Made by a program: the position numbers and the translations under genes. Positions 9,699-19,148 of a stretch of 64,000 nucleotides of DNA are shown one piece after another; positions within the stretch are counted from its first letter, which is position 1, and each line of letters opens with the position of its first letter. The notes beneath the pieces were generated by a model. That model saw nothing but the letters and a program-made list of their open reading frames with translations, did not search any database and was not told the origin of the DNA. The DNA lies in assembly GCF_002077155.1 (NCBI RefSeq), contig NZ_CP015027.1, positions 742,501 to 806,500 on the forward strand. The letters run 5' to 3'. The stretch is from Sporosarcina sp. P33. GTDB taxonomy: Bacteria > Bacillota > Bacilli > Bacillales_A > Planococcaceae.

Positions 9699-10073
9699 TT
9701 AATGTCCGGATTGCTCGATCCAGTCCTGTAACTTATCCTTTAATGAGTTAAAACCATCTTTGTCCTGCTGATCCACGCGCTCCTGCAGTGACTGACGGGA
9801 ACGGTTATGATTCAAATAGGAACTGGGCGGTTCTTGCAACGCACGAATCGATAAACTGATTTTACTTGCTTCATCGTCTACATCCAATACTTTGACGCGG
9901 ACTTCCTGCCCTACTTCCAAAAAATCATGAATATCTTTTACGAATCCATACGTGATTTCAGAGATGTGCACTAACCCTTGCGTTGAAGCATCCAGTGATA
10001 CAAACGCACCGTACGGCTGTATTCCGGTCACTTTCCCGGTCAGCTCATCTCCTACTGCAAATTTGTGAGACAT
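9699..10073 (-). CDS. yugI: S1-domain RNA-binding protein (general stress protein 13)
   Basis: 124 residues with one N-terminal S1 OB-fold (about 5-75: G-x-V-T-G-I-Q-P-Y-G-A-F-V ... G-L-V-H-I-S-E) and a charged tail. This matches GSP13/YugI, a ribosome-associated stress protein in Bacillus. It is presumed to act in the cytoplasm on ribosomes or mRNA. Gene order with yugE and yugJ mirrors B. subtilis. Confidence 0.88.
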   Translation of the reverse strand: MSHKFAVGDELTGKVTGIQPYGAFVSLDASTQGLVHISEITYGFVKDIHDFLEVGQEVRVKVLDVDDEASKISLSIRALQEPPSSYLNHNRSRQSLQERVDQQDKDGFNSLKDKLQDWIEQSGH

Positions 10074-10154
10074 GCATAACAGCTCCCAATCTAAAGTAGT
10101 ATCTATTCTGCCATTCTGGCCGCTTCATAGTATACCATATTTCAGGAATTTGAA

Positions 10155-10184
10155 CAAAAAACCACCATTCAAATGAATAGCGGT
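10155..10184 (-). terminator. Intrinsic terminator of yugE
   Basis: On the minus strand ACCGCTATTC pairs with GAATGGTGGT and is followed by TTTTTT. Confidence 0.75.
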
Positions 10185-10196
10185 GTACATTCTGAG

Positions 10197-10457
10197 TTAT
10201 ACAATATGTTTGGCTTCATATTTAACTGCCATTAGCTTATAGGAAATATCCATGCATTTCTCTAAAGGTATCCAAATTTCATAGGTATGCTCATAGACAT
10301 TACGAATGCATTTGGCTAAGTCTGCCGGGTGGTCAATCCGGTCAAGTGCCGCCACTACTTCTGCTATTTCTGTGTCATATGCGTCTTCCCCTGCCCCGAA
10401 CGGATTCCATTGCTTCAGCAGTAAAACAGCTTTTCTGTTCATTTCTATGGTTTGCAC
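10197..10457 (-). CDS. yugE: DUF1871 family protein YugE
   Basis: 86 residues, acidic and helical, with no membrane segment. It matches the DUF1871 (YugE) pattern including W-N-P-F-G-x-G-x-D-x-Y-D-T-E and the central D-R-I-D-H. The family function is unknown. The start is GTG with AAGGTGA upstream. It is monocistronic, with its own terminator. Confidence 0.8.
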   Translation of the reverse strand: MQTIEMNRKAVLLLKQWNPFGAGEDAYDTEIAEVVAALDRIDHPADLAKCIRNVYEHTYEIWIPLEKCMDISYKLMAVKYEAKHIV

Positions 10458-10553
10458 GATTCGTCACCTTATTTGTGTTTTCTTTTTATCATAGCACAGC
10501 CATCCATAAGAAAAAAGAAAACTGTTATTCGCGTTACGTGTCAGCCGGGCCAA

Positions 10554-10590
10554 TAAAAAAGAACATCCCGGTCAATCGACGGGATGTTCC
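10554..10590 (-). terminator. Terminator overlapping the stop codon of the small membrane protein gene
   Basis: GAACATCCCG pairs with CGGGATGTTC, then TTTTTTATT on the minus strand. The 5' arm is the end of the coding sequence and the TGA lies in the loop. Confidence 0.75.
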
Positions 10591-10793
10591 TGATTGGCGT
10601 TCTGCCGACGTTCACGCAAAATACGCTGTTCCAGCTCTTTCGTTTCTTCTTCCTGCCGCTTGGACTTCTTAATGATCCAACGAAATACGATCAGCATCAG
10701 TGTCATAAAGATGACGAAAGAGATAGCTGCTGGAATGTATTCTGACTTATCTTCAGGAAAATAAAGAAACGGCATCAATAGAACGAAGTCCAT
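10572..10793 (-). CDS. Small single-pass membrane protein, function unknown
   Basis: 73 residues: a short N-terminal segment, one strong membrane helix (about 20-40), then a basic and glutamate-rich tail likely to form a coiled coil in the cytoplasm. No family was recognised. It has a clear AGGAGG site and starts 30 bases after ppiB in the same direction, so it is probably co-transcribed with it. Confidence 0.7.
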   Translation of the reverse strand: MDFVLLMPFLYFPEDKSEYIPAAISFVIFMTLMLIVFRWIIKKSKRQEEETKELEQRILRERRQNANQEHPVD

Positions 10794-10822
10794 GATAGTT
10801 TCCTCCTATGAATCAAATACGA

Positions 10823-11413
10823 TTACTTTTGAATAATTTCAATTGATTCGATTTTGATATCTTCTTTCGGCTTGTTGTCGCGGCCGCATTTTGTATTGGC
10901 GATGCTGTCGACAACGTCCATGCCTTCCACTACCTGTCCAAAGACTGTGTGCTTCTGATCTAAGTGAGGTGTTCCGCCGTTTTCTTCATATGCATCAGCA
11001 ATCTCATCCGGCCAGCCGCCTTTTTTCAATTGGGCTGCAGTAGCGCCTCCAAGTGAAGACGCCTGTACAATAAAGAACTGGCTTCCATTTGTGTTCGGGC
11101 CTGCATTTGCCATGGACAGTGCGCCGCGCAAGTTGAACAAGTTCATTGTGAATTCATCCTGGAATGTATTTCCGTAGATACTCTCTCCGCCCATACCTGT
11201 TCCAGTCGGGTCTCCGCCTTGAATCATGAATTCAGGAATAACACGGTGGAAAATAATTCCGTTATAATAGTCGTTTTCAGCGTGTGTCAGGAAATTTTCA
11301 ACCGTCTTCGGCGCATGCTCTTTAAAGAGCTTTATTTTGATCGGCCCCATTGTCGTGTTCATCACAACAAGTGCTTCGTTCTCTGCTACTTCAGTCGATA
11401 ATTGTGGATACAT
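10823..11413 (-). CDS. ppiB: Peptidyl-prolyl cis-trans isomerase, cyclophilin type
   Basis: A 196-residue cytoplasmic cyclophilin with no signal peptide. Conserved blocks are [28 protein letters not shown] and H-T-V-F-G-Q-V, holding the catalytic Arg/Phe/Met and the cyclosporin-pocket residues. It catalyses proline isomerisation in protein folding. The start follows GAGGAGG. It heads a two-gene unit with the small membrane protein. Confidence 0.9.
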   Translation of the reverse strand: MYPQLSTEVAENEALVVMNTTMGPIKIKLFKEHAPKTVENFLTHAENDYYNGIIFHRVIPEFMIQGGDPTGTGMGGESIYGNTFQDEFTMNLFNLRGALSMANAGPNTNGSQFFIVQASSLGGATAAQLKKGGWPDEIADAYEENGGTPHLDQKHTVFGQVVEGMDVVDSIANTKCGRDNKPKEDIKIESIEIIQK

Positions 11414-11599
11414 GATATTCCTCCTCTGATTTGCGTGCCTGTTCGTTTTGGTGCATGTTTTGTATATGGAAACAGTCTATCATATATGGCTGGAAAATTC
11501 GATAATTGTAACTGTGACAGTTAGTTGACAATATGTTTTAGGAAGGGATAAAGCGCGGCGCTGAGGGGAAAAAGCGTTGATCATTAGTGGAAGCAGGGC

Positions 11600-11755
11600 G
11601 GGTTCGCTCATTAATTCGTATAAGCGCTCATAGTTCATGTGTAACCGCTCAATGTTCATCGCCAGCCGCCCTATCGCGATCCGTAACCGCTCACACTCTG
11701 CGCTGAAGCGCTCTATGACGAGCTGTAACCGCTCATTGCGTCATTGCGCGCTCCC
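11600..11755 (-). repeat. 21-bp periodic GAGCG repeat, locus 1
   Basis: On the minus strand GAGCG-like pentamers (CGCTC on plus) begin at 11605, 11625, 11646, 11667 (CGCCC), 11688, 11709 and 11730. The spacings are 20, 21, 21, 21, 21 and 21, with a last off-register copy near 11749. The 15-16 bases between motifs are not conserved. The surrounding intergenic stretch (11414-11969) contains nothing else recognisable apart from the flanking gene starts. The same motif and period occur at 52024-52665 and 63712-63850. Confidence 0.75.
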
Positions 11756-11969
11756 CCGCCCCCCAGCGTTTCTAGATCTTGATCGCACTCATACACTTCA
11801 AGAGTAAATAAGCGTCAATAACTTCAATGAGTTCTGGCATTACAAGTAATTTCATCCTGTGTACATCAATTGACTCTGACTGCAGGTGTAGGCACTATGT
11901 TTCCTTCGCCCGGCGAATTGTTTTATACTAATAACCAATTACTGTTCTACAGAAGGAAGGTGGCCGATT

Positions 11970-13211
11970 TTGAGTCGGCATAAGAAAAATTTTATTATCA
12001 TCTGGGTGACCAACTTCCTGGTTGCAGGCACGATGACAATGATTATGCCTTTCCTTTCGTTATATATTGATACGTTCGGAGATTATTCAGAGGCATATGT
12101 CCAGAAATGGGCGGGTCTGATTTTCGGGGCCACATTTATTACCGCGCTGATTATGTCACCTATTTGGGGGCGTTTTGCGGACCGTTATGGATTTAAGCCC
12201 ATTTTATTAATTAACGGCTTCGGGATTGCGACTTCTGTATTCTTGATGGGATTCGTCGATTCAGTGGAAGTCTTTTTTGTTTTACGGCTGTTGAATGGCC
12301 TTGTATCCGGTTTTCTGCCGACTTCACTTGCTTTTATTTCATCGCAGACACCCCGGGATGAGGCTGGTAAGATGCTTGGCACGCTGCAGATGGGCGGTGT
12401 CGCAGGTATGCTGTTCGGGCCGGTGCTGGGCGGACTGATGGCAGACAGCTTCGGTTTTGAATATACATTTATCATTACCTCCGTGTCTGTTGTGATCGCG
12501 GCACTCATTGTATTGATTGGGATAAAAGAGGAAACACGTGTGAAAGCACGCAAAGTCGTAAAGTATTCCAGGAAGGTAATAATAGGCGGATTATTCAAGC
12601 ACCGTCTGATGTTTAACGTCATGATCATTACAACATTGATACAAGTCGGGAACTTCAGTATTCAGCCGCTTCTGTCGCTCTATGTAGCGGATTTGACACA
12701 TGCGATGACCAATGTGGCGTTCCTGGCAGGATTAACGTTCAGCGCAACAGGTCTTGGAAATCTATTATTCGCCAGATACTGGGGGAAAATCGGTGATGAT
12801 ATTGGCTACGAAAAAGTACTTGGTATTTTACTTATCATGTCATTTGTCTTTATTATCCCGCAGGCATTTGTATCTTCTTTATGGCAATTGGTTCTGCTGC
12901 GGTTCCTGTTCGGTATCTCGACAGGCGGCATGATTCCGATTACTACAGCACTTGTCCGCCGGGAGGCACCTCTTGAAGTGCAGGGAGAAGTGATGGGTTA
13001 TAACACCAGCTTCCGGTTTCTTGGGAATATTGTAGGACCGATTTTCGGCGGGATTGTCAGCGGGTATATCGGTATTCCTTCGGTGTTCATCGTGACCGGT
13101 GTACTGTTTATGATCGGTTATTTATTGTTAACGCTGGCGATACGCCGGCCCACACAGGACTTCGAGCATTTTCTGGAAGACCGGCAAGTTGAAGCAGATC
13201 AGCACATATAA
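11970..13211 (+). CDS. MFS multidrug-type efflux transporter
   Basis: A 413-residue major facilitator with about 12 membrane helices and the loop 2-3 motif G-R-F-A-D-R-Y-G-F-K-P (motif A), typical of DHA1 drug/H+ antiporters. A related motif recurs after helix 8. The likely role is export of a small molecule; the substrate is unknown. The start is TTG seven bases after AAGGAAGGTGG. It is transcribed alone with its own terminator. Confidence 0.85.
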   Translation: MSRHKKNFIIIWVTNFLVAGTMTMIMPFLSLYIDTFGDYSEAYVQKWAGLIFGATFITALIMSPIWGRFADRYGFKPILLINGFGIATSVFLMGFVDSVEVFFVLRLLNGLVSGFLPTSLAFISSQTPRDEAGKMLGTLQMGGVAGMLFGPVLGGLMADSFGFEYTFIITSVSVVIAALIVLIGIKEETRVKARKVVKYSRKVIIGGLFKHRLMFNVMIITTLIQVGNFSIQPLLSLYVADLTHAMTNVAFLAGLTFSATGLGNLLFARYWGKIGDDIGYEKVLGILLIMSFVFIIPQAFVSSLWQLVLLRFLFGISTGGMIPITTALVRREAPLEVQGEVMGYNTSFRFLGNIVGPIFGGIVSGYIGIPSVFIVTGVLFMIGYLLLTLAIRRPTQDFEHFLEDRQVEADQHI

Positions 13212-13214
13212 GAT

Positions 13215-13247
13215 TGACCCCGTAAACAAAGTTTGCGGGGCTTTTTC
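13215..13247 (+). terminator. Intrinsic terminator of the MFS gene
   Basis: CCCCGTAAAC pairs with GTTTGCGGGG, followed by CTTTTT. Confidence 0.8.
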
Positions 13248-13332
13248 ATGCAATGATCCAAACGATGGCTGCCGATATATGTTATATTTTTCTAAAGTAT
13301 CATTAACGTGCGATGGATGGGAGGCTGCTTAG

Positions 13333-15186
13333 TTGAAACAAATAGTCGGCTTGGTGATTACACTTGCTTGCGTTCCACTGTTAGTATTTATTCAAAATCA
13401 GATTCAGGCCGAGACTGTACAGACAGAAACACTGCAGGCGTCTATCCGCGATGCAGTGAAACTGGACGTCCCCGTCATGCGGTCGCCTATACAGATGAAA
13501 GACCGCAACGGTAAGCTTTTTGCGGAAGAATATGTTGAATGGCGGCGGCCGATTGACTTGCAAGATATGACGTTCTTCACTCGTCAACTATTTTTAAAAA
13601 GTGAAGACCGGACGTTTTATGAACACCGCGGTTATGATATCGCCGCCATTATTCGTGCGTTTACAGTCAACGCAGCCGCGGATGATAAAAGGCAAGGCGC
13701 TTCTACCATCACTCAGCAAGTCGTGCGTCTGCGTTATTTATCGACCGAAAAAACATATGAACGTAAATTCAAAGAACTGTTTCTCGCTGCAGAACTGGAA
13801 AAACAGTCGACGAAGGACGAGATTTTGGAAATGTATTTGAATGAAATGTATTTCGGCAATCAAGTATACGGAATTGGCGGAGCGGCAACCTATTATTTCA
13901 GCCGCCCGTTAGAAAAGCTGAATGAGGCAGAAATTGCATTTTTGGCGGCGATTCCGAATAATCCGTCGCTCTATAATCCAATCAAGCATTTCGATAAAAC
14001 GAAAGAACGCCAAGTACGGCTCCTTCGGGTGCTGACGGACCAGCAGGTGATCACGCCTGAGCAATTTGAAGAATACCGTCAGCTGCCGATTACTTTACAC
14101 GTCAAGAAAAAAGAACAATTTTATCCGATGTACAGCTCATACGTATTGGAAGAATTGAAAGAACTCATTGCGCAGACGGAGGGACTGGATGCCTCTATGC
14201 AAAAAGCCCGGACACCTGAAGAGCGGCAGCGCTGGCAGAATGAAATTAATAGACGCACGCGCGATGTCATCAGCAAAGGCGTGACGATTGAAACCGCACT
14301 GGATCCCTCGAAGCAGCAGCATGATGAAAATCGGCTGAATGCACTGATTGGAACCGGCGGCGTGCAGGCCGGAGCGGCTGTCATCGATAATGAAATGCGG
14401 GAAATCATCAGTCTGTATGCCGGTTCTGGCTATAAGAAAACCGATTTCAACCGCGCCTATCAGGCAGTGCGGCAACCCGGGTCCGCGATTAAGCCGTTCC
14501 TTGTCTACGCCCCGTTCTTTGAAAGTGGCCCTTATCACGCCGACACACCGGTCAACAGCAGCAACATTTGCATAGGCGGCTATTGCCCAACGAACTTTGG
14601 CAATTATCAATTTGGCACCACTTCTGTGCGGGAAGCCTTTCGCAACAGTTATAACACAACGGCTGTCCGCCTATTGCAGCGTGTAGGCATCGATACGGCA
14701 TTTGCTCATCTGGAACCCTTCCACTTCCGGCACTTTGTCGAAGCGGACCGCACTTATCCTGCCGCTCTTGGCGGTTTTTCAAAAGGCGTTACACCGCTTG
14801 AACTGGCGGGTGCGGCTACCGGCTTTATTGACGGAATGTACATACCTCCCCGCGCTATCCGTTCAGTGAAAGACTCTACAGGGGAAGTGCTTTATAAATG
14901 GAAGGATACGACAAAGGCGGTCTGGTCCCCTTCCACCGTCAGCAGTATCCGGTCACTTATGCAGGAAGTCGTGCTCAACGGCACTGGTGAAGGAATTGCA
15001 CATACTACTGGTTATACTGGAGCAAAAACCGGCACGACAGATTCATTCAAAGACTTGTGGGCAGTCGGCATGAACGACCGCTATACTTCTGCGGTATGGA
15101 TTGGCTATGACCGGCCGAAACCGATTCCGCGTCTGCGTGACCAGAAAATTCATCTTCGCGCCTTTTCTTCCACGATGAGACCATAA
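13333..15186 (+). CDS. Class A penicillin-binding protein (PBP1A family)
   Basis: A 617-residue bifunctional peptidoglycan synthase, membrane-anchored by an N-terminal helix (about 4-20). The GT51 glycosyltransferase has catalytic E91 in S-E-D-R-T-F-Y-E-H-R-G and Q-G-A-S-T-I-T-Q-Q (121-129). The transpeptidase has S384-A-I-K387, S439-Y-N441 and K565-T-G. All catalytic residues are present. It is shorter than PonA and close in length to PBP4/PbpD-type enzymes, but I do not assign a paralogue name. The start is TTG after GGGAGG. Confidence 0.9.
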   Translation: MKQIVGLVITLACVPLLVFIQNQIQAETVQTETLQASIRDAVKLDVPVMRSPIQMKDRNGKLFAEEYVEWRRPIDLQDMTFFTRQLFLKSEDRTFYEHRGYDIAAIIRAFTVNAAADDKRQGASTITQQVVRLRYLSTEKTYERKFKELFLAAELEKQSTKDEILEMYLNEMYFGNQVYGIGGAATYYFSRPLEKLNEAEIAFLAAIPNNPSLYNPIKHFDKTKERQVRLLRVLTDQQVITPEQFEEYRQLPITLHVKKKEQFYPMYSSYVLEELKELIAQTEGLDASMQKARTPEERQRWQNEINRRTRDVISKGVTIETALDPSKQQHDENRLNALIGTGGVQAGAAVIDNEMREIISLYAGSGYKKTDFNRAYQAVRQPGSAIKPFLVYAPFFESGPYHADTPVNSSNICIGGYCPTNFGNYQFGTTSVREAFRNSYNTTAVRLLQRVGIDTAFAHLEPFHFRHFVEADRTYPAALGGFSKGVTPLELAGAATGFIDGMYIPPRAIRSVKDSTGEVLYKWKDTTKAVWSPSTVSSIRSLMQEVVLNGTGEGIAHTTGYTGAKTGTTDSFKDLWAVGMNDRYTSAVWIGYDRPKPIPRLRDQKIHLRAFSSTMRP

Positions 15187-15228
15187 AAGCCTTGCAGGTC
15201 CGTTAACCGGATCAGCACGGCTTTTCAT
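15186..15228. terminator. Bidirectional terminator between the PBP gene and yufK
   Basis: AAAAGCC...GGTCCG pairs with CGGATC...GGCTTTT. The stem sits between two convergent stop codons. Confidence 0.7.
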
Positions 15229-15229
15229 A

Positions 15230-15802
15230 TTACGTAGTCGGATTGGCCAGCGGAATGCTCGCAAGCAATCCATTATACAGACGGAACACGATATAAATAA
15301 GCCCCGCGAGCAAAACACTCCAGATAATGATTTGGAAGAAAATTAATCCGACAGTATGTGTCAGCGGCATGAACGGACTTAATGTATATATGACGTAGAC
15401 GAAGTAGATAAATGTGGTGACGCTGAAGATCAGCACCAGCGCTTTCCATGATTGAATACCGGCTAATGAAACCAATGCCCCGATGAAGTAAATTAAGGCA
15501 CCCGACTTCGATGCGCTGTAAGAAGCATCCGCCTCTTCTTTCAGGAAAAACTGTAACGCCGTCTCGTGAATCGTAACAGCAATCAATTTTAAAGCCGCGA
15601 TGACCATAAAGAATAACAGTGTATACATTGTTAATAAGAAAATCCGTAATTGCAGATCGGATAAAAACTCGCGCATTCCCTGGTACAGACCGATTTCTTT
15701 AAAGAAAATCAAAGTCTCACCGACACTGTACACACCGAACGTCAGACTGAACAGGACAACGCTGACGAATGGCAAGTAACTGAATAAATATGGATTGTTC
15801 AT
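15230..15802 (-). CDS. yufK: YufK-like membrane protein (DUF5366)
   Basis: 190 residues with about five membrane helices and no catalytic motif. The sequence and its position divergent from mrpA match YufK of B. subtilis; its function is unknown. The ATG at 15802 follows GAGGTG. The TTG at 15814 overlaps that ribosome site and was not used. Confidence 0.65.
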   Translation of the reverse strand: MNNPYLFSYLPFVSVVLFSLTFGVYSVGETLIFFKEIGLYQGMREFLSDLQLRIFLLTMYTLLFFMVIAALKLIAVTIHETALQFFLKEEADASYSASKSGALIYFIGALVSLAGIQSWKALVLIFSVTTFIYFVYVIYTLSPFMPLTHTVGLIFFQIIIWSVLLAGLIYIVFRLYNGLLASIPLANPTT

Positions 15803-15989
15803 ACTGCACCTCAAAAATATTTTTTCACCCTCCTAATAATATAAGAAGGAAGTCGAATAAAGCAATAATTGGTCAACTGTCGGCTATGCAATTTGAAATG
15901 TTTTACGCTATACTAACAAATACGCCCACGCATATAACATGCACCATTTACTTTTACGATGAAAGAACATGTACGGAAGGAGGATTCTC

Positions 15990-18398
15990 TTGGAATTCGT
16001 GTTATTGATTTTTTTACCTGTAATCTTCGCGTTATTTGTTCCTTTGGCATATAAAAGAATCAAAGGAATACATACGGGTTGGTTCGTTTTACTCGTCCCG
16101 CTGGTGCTGTTTGGCTATTACGCCGGCTTCTTGCCATTGGTGATGGATGGCGGTCATGCTATTTCTGAACTGCAATGGATTCCTTCGCTTGGTATTGTAT
16201 TTACATCATACATAGATGGTCTCAGTTTATTGTTTACACTATTGATTACCGGAATCGGCTCACTGGTCGTATTGTATTCTGTGTTTTACATGGACAGTAA
16301 AAAAGAGAATCTTGGAAGCTTTTATGTTTACCTGCTGATTTTCATGACCGCTATGCTTGGGGTTGTTCAGTCGGACAATACGATGACACTCTATTTGTTC
16401 TGGGAGTTAACATCTATTTCATCCTTCTTATTGATCGGCTTCTGGTATACAAAAGACAAATCACGCTTTGGTGCGCTGAAGTCGATGATGATTACCGTGT
16501 TCGGCGGATTGATGATGCTCGGGGGCTTTATTTTACTTAATATTATGGGGGGAACATTCTCTATCCGGGAATTAATCGCCCAGGCTCCTGAACTTGCAAA
16601 TCAGCCCTACTTTATGCTGGCGTTAGTATTGATCTTGTTAGGCGCGTTCACCAAATCAGCACAGTTTCCGTTCTATATTTGGCTGCCGGATGCCATGGAA
16701 GCGCCCACGCCGGTCAGTGCATATCTACACTCCGCCACGATGGTTAAGGCGGGTATCTATTTGGTTGCACGTTTCACGCCAATTTTCGGGTCATCGTCCG
16801 TCTGGATCTGGCTCGTCACAGGAATCGGGTTGCTGACGCTGTTCTGGGGATCATTCTTTGCAGTAAAGCAAACCGATTTGAAAGCGATTTTAGCATTTTC
16901 AACAGTCAGTCAATTGGGGCTGATTATGTCGCTCCTTGGTGCAGGCGCTATTTCTTATCATACGACTGCAGCCATATTCAGTTTTGCGACATATGCAGCG
17001 ATTTTCCATTTGATTAACCATGCGACATTTAAGGGCGGTCTCTTCATGATTGCAGGTATCATCGACCATGAAACCGGTACCCGAGATATCCGGAAGCTTG
17101 GCGGGCTGATGAGTATTATGCCGATAAGTTTTACGGTTGCATTGATCGGTTCATTGTCAATGGCCGGCCTGCCTCCATTCAACGGATTCCTCAGTAAAGA
17201 AATGTTTTTGGAATCTATGGCAGCGCTTCAACACTTTGAACTGTACAACTTTGATACTTGGGGAATCCTTTTCCCGATTGTCGCTTGGATTGCAAGCGTC
17301 TTCACGTTTACGTACAGTCTGTATTTTGTTTTGAAAACATTTATCGGACAGAAGAAATTCGAGCAATTGCCGAAGCAGCCTCACGAAGCACCGATTGGTA
17401 TGCTGGCAGCTCCGATGATCCTGGCAAGCCTGGTTATCATTATTTTCTTCATACCGAATCTGGTCGGCAAATGGATTATTAAACCGGCCGTCATGGCGGT
17501 TCAGCCTACATTGTACGCCAGCCCGTCTGCTGTCGATATTCACGTGAAGGCATGGCATGGTTTTGGTTCAGTCGGCTTATGGCTTACGGTAGGTGTCATC
17601 GTATTCGGCACACTGTTATATCTGACTATTCCAAAATGGCAGCCGTTCTATCGTATCCAGCCGGACAGGCTGTCGCTGAATGCAGGGTATGACGCGTTAA
17701 TGCGCGGAAGTGAAAGAGGAATGAACCGCGTTTCCCGTCTGTATATGACAGGTAAAATCCGAACGTATTTATTATATATGTTTGCTTTCCTGTCTGTTTC
17801 GATCATCGCGGTGCTGTTCATCAAAGATGCGTTCATCGTTGATATGAACAGTTTTGCAGCGATTACGTTGTATGGCGTGCTGAATGGACTGGTGCTGCTG
17901 CTATCAGTCGGCTTCGTCGTATTTGCGAAGTCACGTCTTGCCGCCATCATTGCGCTCGGCGGCGTCGGTTATTCCGTCGCATTATTCTTTGTGATCTTTA
18001 AAGCGCCTGACCTGGCATTGACACAGCTTGTGATTGAGACCGTGTCTGTTGCATTATTCTTGCTGGCATTTAAACATTTGCCCGCACTTCAAACACACGG
18101 CGAGACGGCAAGCCATAAAGTCGTCAACCTGATTGTTTCATTAAGCGTGGGTGTGATGGTGACATTAGTTGCCTTATCCAGCCACTCACAAAAATTAATC
18201 CCTTCGATTTCGCAGTACTACAAAGACACGGTCGCAACAGAAGCCGGCGGCGGAAATATCGTCAACGTCATTCTCGTGGATTACCGTGGATTTGATACGC
18301 TGTTTGAAATTGCAGTTCTCGCTATTGCAGGGATTGCGGTACTGGGCATGATTCGCCTGCGCGTATCGAGAAAGGAGCCGACTGATGAAAACAAATGA
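15990..18398 (+). CDS. mrpA: Mrp Na+/H+ antiporter subunit A
   Basis: The large subunit of the seven-part cation/proton antiporter in the cell membrane. It is related to NuoL and has a C-terminal MrpA-specific extension with further helices (total about 20). Conserved proton-path residues appear in L-F-W-E-L-T-S and in the L-P-D-A-M-E-A-P-T-P-V-S-A block. 802 residues is the usual length. The start is TTG, six bases after GGAAGGAGG; an ATG at 15969 lies before the ribosome site. It is the first gene of mrpABCDEFG and overlaps mrpB by 14 bases. Confidence 0.93.
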   Translation: MEFVLLIFLPVIFALFVPLAYKRIKGIHTGWFVLLVPLVLFGYYAGFLPLVMDGGHAISELQWIPSLGIVFTSYIDGLSLLFTLLITGIGSLVVLYSVFYMDSKKENLGSFYVYLLIFMTAMLGVVQSDNTMTLYLFWELTSISSFLLIGFWYTKDKSRFGALKSMMITVFGGLMMLGGFILLNIMGGTFSIRELIAQAPELANQPYFMLALVLILLGAFTKSAQFPFYIWLPDAMEAPTPVSAYLHSATMVKAGIYLVARFTPIFGSSSVWIWLVTGIGLLTLFWGSFFAVKQTDLKAILAFSTVSQLGLIMSLLGAGAISYHTTAAIFSFATYAAIFHLINHATFKGGLFMIAGIIDHETGTRDIRKLGGLMSIMPISFTVALIGSLSMAGLPPFNGFLSKEMFLESMAALQHFELYNFDTWGILFPIVAWIASVFTFTYSLYFVLKTFIGQKKFEQLPKQPHEAPIGMLAAPMILASLVIIIFFIPNLVGKWIIKPAVMAVQPTLYASPSAVDIHVKAWHGFGSVGLWLTVGVIVFGTLLYLTIPKWQPFYRIQPDRLSLNAGYDALMRGSERGMNRVSRLYMTGKIRTYLLYMFAFLSVSIIAVLFIKDAFIVDMNSFAAITLYGVLNGLVLLLSVGFVVFAKSRLAAIIALGGVGYSVALFFVIFKAPDLALTQLVIETVSVALFLLAFKHLPALQTHGETASHKVVNLIVSLSVGVMVTLVALSSHSQKLIPSISQYYKDTVATEAGGGNIVNVILVDYRGFDTLFEIAVLAIAGIAVLGMIRLRVSRKEPTDENK

Positions 18399-18807
18399 TG
18401 TCATTTTACAAACCGCAACAAAAGTAGTGTTTTTCATCATCTTTCTGTTCTCGATTCATATCTTTTTCGTGGGTCATTATGCACCAGGGGGAGGATTTGT
18501 CGGCGGCTTGCTGACGACAGGTGCTATCGTATTGCTGCTGCTCGCGTTTGATTTGAAAACGATCCAGCAAATTCTTCCTTTCAACTTTACGATCGTTACG
18601 GCAATCGGTCTTGTGCTGGCTCTAAGTACGGCGGGTGCATCAATTTTCTTCAATGTGCCGTTCTTTACGCACGCATATGATGATTTCAATTTGCCGTTAT
18701 TTGGCAAGACTTCCCTTCATACCGCTATGTTTTTTGACAGCGGCGTGTACTTGGTAGTGGTCGGCTCCGCCATCACGATAATCCAGTCGATTGGAGGCGA
18801 TGACTGA
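18385..18807 (+). CDS. mrpB: Mrp Na+/H+ antiporter subunit B
   Basis: 140 residues with four membrane helices and the MnhB/MrpB motif F-V-G-H-Y-A-P-G-G-G-F-V-G-G-L. It is needed for complex assembly and Na+ export at high pH. Its start lies inside the end of mrpA and its stop overlaps the mrpC start, so translation is coupled. Confidence 0.92.
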   Translation: MKTNDVILQTATKVVFFIIFLFSIHIFFVGHYAPGGGFVGGLLTTGAIVLLLLAFDLKTIQQILPFNFTIVTAIGLVLALSTAGASIFFNVPFFTHAYDDFNLPLFGKTSLHTAMFFDSGVYLVVVGSAITIIQSIGGDD

Positions 18808-19148
18808 TGGAATTTATTTTATCCATTCTCATTGGTGTGCTGTTTACGGCGGCCGTGTACTTGATCCTTTCAAGAAGTTTATTGAAAGTCATTTTAGGTA
18901 CCGGTCTGCTCAGTCATGGTGCCCATTTGCTCATTTTGACAATGGGAGGTCTTGGAGGTTCAGCACCTCCAGTATTGATTGACGGTATAACGGATTTCGC
19001 AGATCCACTGCCTCAGGCGCTGATCTTAACGGCGATTGTCATCAGTTTCGGTGTGACAGCGGTCATACTCGTCATGGCGTATCGTATGTACGCCGTACAC
19101 CAGACAGATAATATGAATGAATTGAGAGGGAATGATGAACATGATTAA
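18807..19148 (+). CDS. mrpC: Mrp Na+/H+ antiporter subunit C
   Basis: 113 residues, NuoK-like, with three membrane helices and the G-x-x-L-L-S-H-G-A-H-L motif. It is part of the MrpA-D module. Its ATG overlaps the mrpB stop (TGATG), and its end overlaps the mrpD start by 14 bases. Confidence 0.92.
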   Translation: MEFILSILIGVLFTAAVYLILSRSLLKVILGTGLLSHGAHLLILTMGGLGGSAPPVLIDGITDFADPLPQALILTAIVISFGVTAVILVMAYRMYAVHQTDNMNELRGNDEHD

